Shown: positions 26,496-34,364 of the stretch, piece by piece | Position numbering within the stretch: position 1 is the stretch's first letter | How the letters are laid out: every line of letters starts with the position of its first letter | Assembly: GCA_963777515.1 (NCBI GenBank) | Contig: CAVZQU010000006.1 | Span: 1-64,000 of the forward strand | Length of the DNA stretch: 64,000 nucleotides | From: CAVSWT01 sp963777515 | GTDB lineage: Bacteria > Bacteroidota > Ignavibacteria > Ignavibacteriales > Ignavibacteriaceae | Direction: 5' to 3' | Position numbers and translations under genes: made by a program | Notes under the pieces: model-generated | Databases searched by the model: none | Seen by the model: the letters and a program-made list of their open reading frames with translations, nothing else | Told to the model about the DNA's origin: nothing

Positions 26496-27038
26496 ATGTT
26501 AATGGTAGAAGACGTTGATTTAACGCCTAATCCGCATGCATTAAAATTTATATTGAATGAAAGATTATTAAATGTTGAATCACGCCAATTTGCAAATAAA
26601 GATGAAGCTGAAAGTGATCCATTGGCAAAAGGTATTTTCGAAATTGATGGGGTGGTTTCTGTTTTTTACATGGATAAATTTGTTACCATTGAAAAATCAA
26701 AAGAAACTAATTGGGGACAAATCCAGCGCCCCTTTATTAATTTCTTAAAAAATTTTGATAAAAACTTAATCCCGTCTGAACAGGATGTAAAGCCTTTAGA
26801 TGAAAATGCAAGTGAGACTTTGAAAAAGGTAAATATGCTGCTCGACAAGCTTGTAAGGCCAGCTCTGGCCGGTGATGGTGGTGGTTTACAAGTCTTGGGA
26901 ATTGAAGGCAACACGGTTAAAATACATTACCAGGGTGCTTGCGGAAGTTGTCCAAGTTCAATAAGCGGAACGTTAATGGCGATAGAGGGTTTGTTGAAAA
27001 GAGATATAAATCCGGCATTGGAAGTTGTTGCCGCTTAA
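26496..27038 (+). CDS. Nfu-type iron-sulfur cluster carrier protein
   Basis: 180 residues in two domains. An Nfu N-terminal domain (~1-90: TPNPHALKFILNERLL ... GIFEIDGVVSVFYMDKFVTIEK) and a C-terminal NifU-like domain (~105-178) with the cluster-binding CxxC in HYQGACGSCPSS. Nfu proteins pass 4Fe-4S clusters from the scaffold to client enzymes in the cytosol. Good ribosome-binding site and its own promoter. Confidence 0.93.
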   Translation: MLMVEDVDLTPNPHALKFILNERLLNVESRQFANKDEAESDPLAKGIFEIDGVVSVFYMDKFVTIEKSKETNWGQIQRPFINFLKNFDKNLIPSEQDVKPLDENASETLKKVNMLLDKLVRPALAGDGGGLQVLGIEGNTVKIHYQGACGSCPSSISGTLMAIEGLLKRDINPALEVVAA

Positions 27039-27067
27039 AAATTTTGTTTGATTAGAATTGTTCCAAT

Positions 27068-27210
27068 AAGAGGCTGTCTCAAAAATAATTCTTAATGTCA
27101 CACTGAGCCTGCCTATCGGCAGACAGGTTTATCGAAGTGTGAATTTATTTCAAGATGTTATTCTTCGACAAGCTCAGAATGACAAATCCAATCTTTTGAA
27201 ACAGCCACTT
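27068..27210. mobile_element. MITE-like nested palindromic element
   Basis: 143 bp with terminal inverted repeats AAGAGGCTGTCTCAAAA / TTTTGAAACAGCCACTT (15 of 17 matching). Inside is a second inverted repeat (GTCACACTGAGCC...TCGAAGTGTGA and TTCGACAAGCTCAGAATGAC). Inside its left arm lies a third small palindrome, CCTGCCTATCGGCAGACAGG. There is no coding capacity. The termini are like those of the element at 49348-49479. Confidence 0.7.
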
Positions 27211-27260
27211 ATAAAATTAAGTAAATCATTTCATACTTTTTAAACCTGAAAGAAAAGTAA

Positions 27261-27772
27261 ATGAAATCTCATGAAAATTTATTTTTTTCATCTGCTATCG
27301 TTTCAGGAATTCACTTCAAAATATTTTCCACTCAAAAGGGTATAAGAAACATTTATTTAAATAAGAAAAATGCGCTAAGCAATGTTAAAGGATTAACCCA
27401 GCTTCATAATGATGACCCTCTTATGTATAATGTTTTTTCCGAACTCACTGAATATTTTAATTTAAAAGAAAAAAGTTTTCAGTCCCGCTTGATGAAATTG
27501 GAACCGACTTTCAAAAACAAATCTGGAAAGAATTGAGAAAAGTTCCTTACGGTAAAACAGTAAGCTATAAAGATATCGCTATACGAATTGACAATCTTGA
27601 AGCAATAAGAGCTGTTGGACAGGCAATGGGAGCTAATCCTATTCCGATAATTACACCATGTCATCGAGTAATAAATTCTAATGGAAAGATTGGTGGTTAT
27701 TCAGCCGGATTAAAGATAAAAGAGAAGCTTTTAGAATTGGAAGGCTGGATTAGTTTGGAGTTATTTAACTAA
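27261..27772 (+). CDS. ogt: methylated-DNA--cysteine methyltransferase, frameshifted
   Basis: Two frames together encode one Ogt/MGMT of about 170 residues: 27261-~27475 (N-terminal ribonuclease-like domain, FKIFSTQKGIRNIYLNKK) and ~27476-27772 (PLDEIGTDFQKQIWKELRKVPYGKTVSY ... ITPCHRVINSNGKIGGYSAG, with the acceptor Cys in PCHRV). The join is in the run AAAAAAGTTTTC at 27470-27480, where one missing base restores the frame. The enzyme repairs O6-alkylguanine by transferring the alkyl group to itself. A homopolymer error or a recent inactivation are both possible. Confidence 0.85.
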
Positions 27773-27784
27773 CCGAGCAATGTG

Positions 27785-27832
27785 AACCTTCAAGGTTTAT
27801 ATACAGTTAACATGGCTTTAACCTTGAAGGTT
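27785..27832. repeat. 13-bp perfect hairpin between convergent genes
   Basis: AACCTTCAAGGTT and its exact reverse complement AACCTTGAAGGTT, separated by 22 bases. Each arm is itself nearly palindromic. Similar in sequence to the repeat at 19923. It may stop transcription of ogt and of the opposing glycosyltransferase. Confidence 0.6.
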
Positions 27833-27858
27833 AAGCTAAGTCTAAAATTGTTAAATTT

Positions 27859-29440
27859 TTAATTTTTTATTACCAGTTGGTTGTTGGCAAGAGTTAAAGT
27901 CCCAATTCTAAAATCGGAAAGAAAATCAAAACCTCTTAATAATGGATTATATGAATTTGTTAAAACATTTATAATTGATGGGTAAATAGGGATAGAGTTT
28001 ATTTTTAATCCTTCAACTTTAAATTCTATATTTTCATTTTTAATTGTCCAGAGTTTTATTCCCGCAATGATGTTTAATTTAGATTTTGGAATTTCTACAT
28101 CAAGATTTATCTTCCCATTTCTTAACGATAAGTTTTTTACCATGGTATTATGATTAGATGAAGCCTCAATATAATCTTTTAAATCATTTGTTGTTATTGA
28201 CATACTGTTGAAATGAACTCCTGATAGCGATAATAATTGCAAACTATCTTTTTCAACTAACAATAATGGATTGAATACAATATCAGCTAATTCTAAATTA
28301 ATATTTCGAACCCGCAATCCGGTATCTTTAAAAGCAAAATCCCCAAGGTCTGCTTCTTTAGAATTTAGTGAAATACTTTTTATATGCCCGTGGATAGTTT
28401 CCTTAGAATCATATTCAGAAATTGATAAAGAAAAATCCTTAACTGGGCGAACATATCTTTTTAAAAAATTATTTATGTGCTCTTTAAATTTTTGAAGCAA
28501 TAATTCATTTGATGCATTTTTAGCTATCGGTGGAGTTATTTTGAATAAAACAGCATCTGTTCCATCAGGCAGAGGATAGCTTTTTATTTTTGTGTAAAGC
28601 TGATCTGGCTGTTTGGAATTTTCAAATACTCGTTTTGTAATTGCATCACGCTGAACTGAATCTTCTCCAAGTTTTCCAGTTTTAAGTAATACATAGTTTG
28701 AAAGAAAAGGAAAGCCTGTTGTTCCAAACATTTTAATAGGAAAGCGTTTTCTTTTGCTTATATATTCAAACGACTGCCTATTAAAATTCATATTGTCTGG
28801 AATGATACTTAAAACAGCTTTCGATTTTTTAGTTTGCTGAATTTCTTTATTAATATTTTTAAGAATTTCTAATTGCTTCCAGTCGGAACCATTTGGCCCA
28901 TCAACTGGAATAATTGAAGCGGAAAAAATTGGTGTTGATAATAAACTTCCGATTTTTGTTGATGCCGGGATATAAGAGATAATTAAAAATTGTAATAATA
29001 TTAATGCAATAATATTTTGATAGACGAAAGTTTTTCCTTCTAACTTTTTAGAAATGAAATTAATCCATTCCAGAAAACCTGACGATGCAATAATTATTAA
29101 TGGCGGCAATATTGAAATTGAAAACCGCGGTTCTTTAAAATTTATTAAAGATATTATTACATAAGAACCAATAAACCAGGTATAAAGCAGCCCATTCATT
29201 TTCATTTTGTTCTTGAAAAACCAAATCAATCCAATTAGTAAAACAATTGCAATTAACCATGAAACTTGCGAAGGAATTATGCTGATATAATAAAATGCAT
29301 TCTCAAATAAATTTCGGTTTCCTCTTTTTAATTCTCCAAGCCTGCTTACAAATTGAATTAAATGAAGCAAATACCATGGAGCTGAAACAATTATTCCGGC
29401 AATGATACTTAAAAATACATTTACAAATTTGTTTCCATCT
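27859..29440 (-). CDS. GT39-like mannosyltransferase, C-terminal half with DUF2993/LmeA-like domain
   Basis: Continues the gene at 29303-30058 after a frameshift near 29425-29440; the unshifted frame there reads VFLSIIAGIIVSAPWYLLHLIQFVSRLGELKRG. It adds several more membrane helices and a luminal loop, and ends in a soluble domain of about 200 residues. That domain's repeated pattern (IHGHIKSISLNSKEADLGDF..., LRVRNINLELADIVFNPLLLV, ITTNDLKDYI) resembles the LmeA/DUF2993 phospholipid-binding family. That last assignment is by eye and tentative. Together the halves make a ~730-residue polytopic glycosyltransferase acting at the membrane with a lipid-linked donor. Confidence 0.7.
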
Positions 29441-30058
29441 TGTTGGTGATTTCTTAAATGTTCTTATAAATGAATAAATAAAGGGAACGATTAGAAAGAA
29501 AATAAATGTCCACCTTGTTAAAATTCCAAGCCCTAAACTGATTCCAAATAAAATTGAATTTCTTGCACTTTTAAATTCATAAGAAGCAAGCAGCAAATAG
29601 ATTGATAAAGAAACCATTGCTGCCAGCGGCAGGTCAAGCATGAAGTCTCTTGAAAAATGAATTACAATCGGACACATTGAAATTAAAAATGCACTAAGTA
29701 TAGCTGTTTTTTTATTATATAAACGTAGTGTAATTCCATAAACAGAGATTACAAGGACTAAAAGAAAAACGCTCATCACAAAAAATGCTGTACCTTTTGA
29801 CTCGCCAAAAATTTTATAGAATGGAACAGAAACATAAGAGACAAACGGAGGATAGTACCAGGAAATATTTAAGTATTCTTTAAATAATGATTGACTTGAA
29901 TTCTCGCCGACACGATTTGCGTTGAGGCTTTCAGTTAAATGGACAGATGAATCCCAGTGAAGCGGCCTGCCGCCTAATTGATACCAGGCAATATTATTAA
30001 TTAAAAGAAAGAGAAGAAGTAAAATTAAAATGAAATGCTGGCGGAGTTTGTTCACCAT
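29303..30058 (-). CDS. GT39-like mannosyltransferase, N-terminal half
   Basis: A first membrane helix, then RPLHWDSSVHLTESLN, where the acidic residue in the first outer loop matches the catalytic position of GT-C/PMT-type transferases. Further helices with FSRDFMLDLPLAAMVSLSIYLL, the ArnT/PMT-2-like motif, follow. The frame goes wrong around 29440 (KQICKCIFKYHC... is out-of-frame product). Start ATG at 30058. It probably glycosylates an envelope lipid or protein; the acceptor is unknown. Confidence 0.75.
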   Translation of the reverse strand: MVNKLRQHFILILLLLFLLINNIAWYQLGGRPLHWDSSVHLTESLNANRVGENSSQSLFKEYLNISWYYPPFVSYVSVPFYKIFGESKGTAFFVMSVFLLVLVISVYGITLRLYNKKTAILSAFLISMCPIVIHFSRDFMLDLPLAAMVSLSIYLLLASYEFKSARNSILFGISLGLGILTRWTFIFFLIVPFIYSFIRTFKKSPTRWKQICKCIFKYHCRNNCFSSMVFASFNSICKQAWRIKKRKPKFI

Positions 30059-30156
30059 AGAAAAATCAAGTTTGTAAAAATTATATTTTGATTTTTAATG
30101 AATGAAAAGTAATTAAATTCAATTAAGATTAGAAATTAATTATGATATGGTATTTT

Positions 30157-30202
30157 AAAAAAAAGACGCAACCAACGATACATTCATATTATTAGTTGCG
30201 TC
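30157..30202 (-). terminator. rho-independent terminator of the KamA gene
   Basis: On the minus strand GACGCAAC ... GTTGCGTC (8-bp stem, 22-base loop) is followed by eight T. It begins 35 bp after the stop of the gene at 30237. Confidence 0.9.
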
Positions 30203-30236
30203 AAAATTTAAATAGAAAAAAATTTTATTTATTTAA

Positions 30237-31637
30237 CTATCCTACTTCTTCTATCTCTTCAAAATCCATATCGAATGCTGAATCAGCTTCTGTTTCTTCA
30301 TTGAAAAACATTTGGCCATTATTAGTTCTAATAATTTGATTTAATTCATCTTGATAGAAAAATTTGTCGTGGCCTAAAGCCGGTTTCAATTGACTTAACC
30401 AGGTAGCATTTTCATCATACTTAGCAAAGAACGGTTTCTTTACCCAATCTGGATTTCTTGCTTGAATTAAATTAAGTACAAAAACTTTTTCACCATTAAC
30501 TTCCGTTACACCTTCAATTGCTGCTTTCCCCGGCAGTGCAGACATTGAAGGCCCGCGCACAGTTCTTCCCAATCCTGAAACCTGAACATAAGCTTCTCTA
30601 AAAATTTTATATGCCTTTGCCAAAGGGATTTCAAAATAATTTTTTGCACCGGTGTTCCTTTCAACAAAGAAGTAATAGGGAATTAATCCTAATCCAACTT
30701 GTGTCTGCCACATTCTTGCCCAAACAGATGAATCATCATTGATGTGTTTGATAAGAGGCGATTGAGTTCTAATTTGTGCCCCGGTGTTTCTAATTCTTCT
30801 AATTGCTTCTTGAGCAACATCAGTGGATAATTCCTGCCAATGATTATAATGTCCCATTACAGCAAGATGTTTTCCCGACTTAACAATCTTCTCAAATAGT
30901 TCAAGAACACCATCGGCTTCTTTATCAGTTACATATTTGTATGGCCAGTAAGCAACTGATTTTGTTCCGATTCTTATAGAACGAATGTGCTCAAATTCAG
31001 GTTCAAGAAATGGGAGAAGATATGCTTCAAGATTTTTTAATCCCATTATCATGGGGTCGCCGCCGGTTACCAATATATCTGTAACTTCTTTATGATTTCT
31101 AATATAATCTTGGAATCTGTTTGATTCATCAGTTGCGAACTTTAAATCGTTCATCCCAACAAACTGTGCCCATCTAAAACAGAAAGTACAGTAAGCATGA
31201 CATGTTTGTCCGCTTGAAGGAAAAACTAAAACTGTTTCTTTATACTTATGTTGAATTCCCGGAACCGGGTCATCATTAATTACTGGAACATTAGCTGTTA
31301 ATTGTCCCGCTGGATGCGGGTTCAATTCAAGTCTGATTGAATTTGCCAGCTCTTTAATTTCTTCATGAGACGAACCTTTTCTTAATGCCCAAGCCATTCT
31401 ATCAAATTGATTGTCATTAATCATGTCTTTTTGAAGGAATGTTAATTGGTAAATCGGGTCGTCAGGAATATTATCCCAATCTATTAATTCTTCAATTACA
31501 TAATTATTTGTTCTAAAGGGGAGTACATGTGAGACAACTTTTAAGTTAAATCGCTCCTCAAAATCAAGGTTTTGTAATTGAGGGATTTTCTCAATGTCTT
31601 TAATTCCATAAAACTTCATCTTTTTGGGGGTAATCAT
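30237..31637 (-). CDS. KamA-family radical SAM protein (lysine 2,3-aminomutase-like)
   Basis: 466 residues from the ATG at 31637, which has AAGGAG 5 bp upstream; the TTG at 31652 overlaps that site. The radical SAM cluster motif is CHAYCTFCF (CxxxCxxC), followed by TGGDPMIMG. Near the C-terminus SMSALPGKAAIEG holds the likely PLP lysine. Family enzymes shift an alpha-amino group to the beta carbon. The variant cluster-flanking sequence and the LPGK motif (not PGGGGK) place it outside classical clostridial lysine 2,3-aminomutase, so the substrate is uncertain. A beta-amino acid osmolyte role is one known use of this chemistry. Confidence 0.85.
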   Translation of the reverse strand: MITPKKMKFYGIKDIEKIPQLQNLDFEERFNLKVVSHVLPFRTNNYVIEELIDWDNIPDDPIYQLTFLQKDMINDNQFDRMAWALRKGSSHEEIKELANSIRLELNPHPAGQLTANVPVINDDPVPGIQHKYKETVLVFPSSGQTCHAYCTFCFRWAQFVGMNDLKFATDESNRFQDYIRNHKEVTDILVTGGDPMIMGLKNLEAYLLPFLEPEFEHIRSIRIGTKSVAYWPYKYVTDKEADGVLELFEKIVKSGKHLAVMGHYNHWQELSTDVAQEAIRRIRNTGAQIRTQSPLIKHINDDSSVWARMWQTQVGLGLIPYYFFVERNTGAKNYFEIPLAKAYKIFREAYVQVSGLGRTVRGPSMSALPGKAAIEGVTEVNGEKVFVLNLIQARNPDWVKKPFFAKYDENATWLSQLKPALGHDKFFYQDELNQIIRTNNGQMFFNEETEADSAFDMDFEEIEEVG

Positions 31638-31820
31638 CCTTTTCTCCTTCAATTTTGTGAGACTTAACCGTATCGAATTCTGATATTTAGTACTTAAGTA
31701 ATGTAACTAATGCAAGAATTATTGAAAGGCATTTGCCCGGTTGTATAGTAAAAGCAATATAAAAAAAATTGGGATTAAATCAAGGGAATTTGGAAAATAA
31801 GCGGTTTGAAAACGAGAAGA

Positions 31821-31844
31821 AAAAGCGGAATTTAACCGCTTTTA
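31821..31844 (-). terminator. terminator overlapping the end of the 54-residue gene
   Basis: On the minus strand AAAAGCGG-ttaaatt-CCGCTTTTTC: an 8-bp stem ending in a T-run. It begins at the stop codon of the small gene at 31842. Confidence 0.75.
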
Positions 31845-32006
31845 TTTAATGTCAGTTACCTTGCTAATGTCGTCAATCTTAACAAATCTTTCGTTGAATT
31901 TGTAAGTCCCTTTATTTGATTTAACAGCTTTAATAAGCTTTACATTAACACCTTCAACTTTTTTCTTTGCTTTGGATTTATCAGCAAATGATTGTTGCTT
32001 AGCCAT
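31842..32006 (-). CDS. 54-residue basic protein
   Basis: A short gene: AGGAG 7 bp before the ATG at 32006, an uninterrupted frame of 54 codons, then a terminator at its stop. The product MAKQQSFADKSKAKKKVEG ... ends VKIDDISKVTDIK; it is strongly basic at the N-terminus, with GTYKFNERFV in the middle. Short MAKxxSFADK proteins of this kind seem familiar from Bacteroidota/Ignavibacteria genomes, but I cannot name a family. Size and charge would suit a ribosome- or nucleic-acid-associated protein; that is speculation. Confidence 0.7.
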   Translation of the reverse strand: MAKQQSFADKSKAKKKVEGVNVKLIKAVKSNKGTYKFNERFVKIDDISKVTDIK

Positions 32007-32070
32007 TTTTAACTCCTAAAAATTTGGGATGTAAATATATAAATAAAGGGTTATAAAAAAAAGACGATTT

Positions 32071-32538
32071 TTAAAGCAAATCAACAAATTTTGCTGTAAC
32101 AATTCTAGCTAAATTTATTGGGCTTAAACAAACTTGCATTCCTCTTATGCCGGCACTTATATAAATTTTATCAAACATCTGTGCAGTCTCTTCAATGTAA
32201 GTTGGAAAGTTTTTTTTCATTCCAATTGGAGAACACCCTCCGCGGATGTATCCAGTAAGCGGCTGCAAGTCTTTTACTTTTATCATTTCGATTTTTTTAT
32301 TACCGCTTGCAGAAGCAGCTTTCTTTAAATTTAATTCGGCAGTAACGGGAATACAGAAAACATTTATACCGTTTTTGTCTCCTTCGGCTACTAAGGTCTT
32401 GAAAACAGAATCGGGCTCGGCACTAATTTTATTTGCAACTGTTATCCCGGATAAATCACTTTCATCAACTTCATAAGTGTGTAATGAGTGTGGGATGTTG
32501 TGAGCTTCTAAAATTCTAACGGCATTGGTTTTGGACAT
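32071..32538 (-). CDS. ybaK: Cys-tRNA(Pro) deacylase-like protein YbaK/EbsC
   Basis: 155 residues, full length for the YbaK/EbsC family: KTNAVRILEAHNIPHSLHTYE at the N-terminus, VFKTLVAEGDKNGINVFCIPV in the core, and GYIRGGCSPIGMKKNFPTYIEE, the conserved substrate-binding loop. It hydrolyses Cys-tRNA(Pro) made by mistake by prolyl-tRNA synthetase. The first 69 codons and ~15 bp upstream are repeated, in the same orientation, at 43759-43966. Confidence 0.93.
   Translation of the reverse strand: MSKTNAVRILEAHNIPHSLHTYEVDESDLSGITVANKISAEPDSVFKTLVAEGDKNGINVFCIPVTAELNLKKAASASGNKKIEMIKVKDLQPLTGYIRGGCSPIGMKKNFPTYIEETAQMFDKIYISAGIRGMQVCLSPINLARIVTAKFVDLL
32331..32538 (-). repeat. direct repeat, left copy (5' part of ybaK)
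   Basis: 208 bp that align without gaps to 43759-43966 (offset 11,428 bp), with roughly 90-95% identity by eye; most differences are at the ybaK 5' end. Homology begins abruptly at TTAATTCGGCAG. The two copies bracket the T9SS cargo block. Confidence 0.85.
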
Positions 32539-33146
32539 TAGTGATTAATATTTGATTATTATGGCTTCTAATTTAACTCTTAATGCTCATAATTATTAAT
32601 TCGAATTTATTTTTGATTTAATAGATTTCGCCACGACACAATTAAAAAGAATTTACTTTTAATAAAAAACATATTTCAAATCTATAAAAAGATTTTCCAA
32701 TAGCTTAAATAAAATCTCCAATGTATTAAATAAAGTTTCTGATGACTTAAAGAAAGATTCCAAAGGGTTAAGGAAACTTCCAATCGCTTAAAGAGAGTTT
32801 CCAACGACTCAAAGAGATTTTCCAATGACTTAAAGAGTGTTTCCAGAGACTTAAAGAGAATTTCCAATCACTTAAAGAGACTTTCCAACGGAATGAATAT
32901 TAGTTTTTCTACTTTTTTGAAATAAAATTATGCTTTTGGCATAATTATGGCGTATTTATGCAGCAATAGACATTTTAGGGGATTTTAATAACAGGAGAGT
33001 AGAATTTACAAGTAAAGGGAGAATTGAACTTACTTAATTACAATTCCATCAATTTAGTCTTACAAAAAATTCGGGTACAGATGAAATTTTAATTGCTCGT
33101 AGTTCGTTTAATTAATTTATTCATTCAAAAATACAGGGAGACAAAA
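32539..33146. other. 608-bp intergenic stretch with 21-bp repeats
   Basis: Begins upstream of ybaK. It holds the tandem array at ~32690-32892 and then ~250 bp of A+T-rich sequence leading to the gene at 33147. I see no RNA gene. The promoter of ybaK must lie in the first part; no TAnnTTTG was found on that strand. Confidence 0.5.
32690..32892. repeat. tandem array of ~21-bp units
   Basis: About ten degenerate copies of TTTCCAATGACTTAAAGAGA(g). Seven-codon units such as LFKSLET can be read on the minus strand without a stop over ~60 codons, but there is no plausible start context. The copies nearest 32890 are the most regular and those near 32700 the most worn. It lies between ybaK and the first gene of the cargo block. 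Confidence 0.8.
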
Positions 33147-33827
33147 ATGTCTAAGAAAATTGATTATCAAATCCAGGATAATGATGCTTTACTGAAAGCA
33201 ATAGATGGAAACCGTGAAGCCATGACAGCAAAGGGTTATACAGAAGCAAAGTATACTGCTTTTTTAAATGCGTGCAGCGACTTAGTGCAAAAAGAAGCAG
33301 CACAGCAGAGAGCGGTAAAATTAGTTACCGAAAAAACGGTGGAACAGAATGATGCCTTACAAGCAGTAACATTAGTTGTGCAGCAGGTAAAGAATGCGGC
33401 AAAAAGTGCCTTTGGAAAAGACCCGGCAAAGACAAAGCTGTTTAAAGTAGGGGACACAATTCCAAATTCAGTTAAGTCGCTTCGTTCTTTTACCGAGTAT
33501 ATAATACAGCTTGCAAATGAATACCATGATACATTACTGGAAAACGGATTGACACAGGACGATATTGACGGGCTTAATTCATCTTACGGGTTATTAGTTG
33601 CAGCGGATGCAAGCCAGGAAAATGCAAAGAAACTGCAGGCAACGGCAACAGTGGTGCGGGATGATTCTTCTGCTAAGGTTAAAGACTTAGCATTTAAAGC
33701 CAGAAGCTTTGCAAAAACATGTTTTGCTAAAAGCCCGGAAATACTTTTACAGTTTACGTCGATACCGAAGGGAAGAACAAGCGGTAATGGGGAAGTTGAA
33801 ACCCCGGTTCAAACTCCGGCACAATAG
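33147..33827 (+). CDS. helical protein of unknown function
   Basis: 226 residues from the ATG at 33147 (AGGGAG 5-6 bp upstream; the frame extends 18 codons further up but without a start context). Alanine-, lysine- and glutamine-rich, predicted almost wholly helical, no signal peptide or membrane segment. It contains two similar halves, each with a region like AVTLVVQQVKNAAKSAFGKDP / KVKDLAFKARSFAKTCFAKSP. C-terminal tail ETPVQTPAQ. Less A+T-rich than its surroundings. I do not recognise the family. Confidence 0.7.
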   Translation: MSKKIDYQIQDNDALLKAIDGNREAMTAKGYTEAKYTAFLNACSDLVQKEAAQQRAVKLVTEKTVEQNDALQAVTLVVQQVKNAAKSAFGKDPAKTKLFKVGDTIPNSVKSLRSFTEYIIQLANEYHDTLLENGLTQDDIDGLNSSYGLLVAADASQENAKKLQATATVVRDDSSAKVKDLAFKARSFAKTCFAKSPEILLQFTSIPKGRTSGNGEVETPVQTPAQ

Positions 33828-33858
33828 TAAAATAATTTTAATTTGTTTATGTTATCAT

Positions 33859-33888
33859 AAACGCCCCGATGTATGGGACGTTTTTTTT
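33859..33888 (+). terminator. rho-independent terminator
   Basis: AAACG-c-CCC ... GGG-a-CGTTT stem with one mismatch, then eight T, 31 bp after the gene at 33147. Confidence 0.85.
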
Positions 33889-34364
33889 ATTTGTAAAATG
33901 ACATAAGTAGATTTTCAATAATTAGTGTTAATGATATAAACGAGATTAAGATTTTTTGTGTGAGAATTTTAACATAACAAAAATTTAATTTGACTTTAGT
34001 CTTTGTTTTCTACTAGTTATGGACAACAAATTAATCCTCTACTGCTAAGCTAACTCGGGGTATATATGCGGGAAATTTTTGAATCCAAACTTTATCTTTT
34101 TACTTCCTTTTTAATAATAAAATTTATTCAAGAATTATTTTTTCCGATAATGTGGATAACTTATGGTAATTATACTGATTTTTTTTAATCATTAATTTCA
34201 TACCTTAAAAAGGAAAAAATTAGTCGTGAGTATGGATATTTATTTTTCAACGGCAATAATCTTTCGGGGAATTTAATGAAACAGCTAAAATCTTTTCTTA
34301 ATTATTACATTTTTCAACCAGTAAAACTTATATTATTGAAGTAATACAAAAATAGGGAGTGGTT
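33889..34364. other. 476-bp A+T-rich intergenic region
   Basis: No gene of usual length. It contains the mini-frame at 34276 and presumably the promoter for the FG-GAP gene at 34365. I found no convincing promoter, hairpin or RNA. Confidence 0.4.
34276..34344 (+). other. 22-codon mini-frame, possible deletion remnant
   Basis: GGGGA 6 bp before an ATG, then 22 codons: MKQLKSFLNYY ... VKLILLK. The end looks like the last residues of a T9SS sorting domain, so this may be what remains after deletion of the body of a cargo gene. It could equally be a chance frame or leader peptide. Confidence 0.25.

Noticed and set aside
32682..32867. 61-codon minus-strand frame of LFKSLET repeats
   Set aside because: A product of the 21-bp tandem array; no start context and the repeats decay without regard to reading frame.
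33147..33827. Integrase or transposase for the putative ybaK-flanked block
   Set aside because: Helical and Ala-rich, but none of the tyrosine- or serine-recombinase or DDE motifs could be found.
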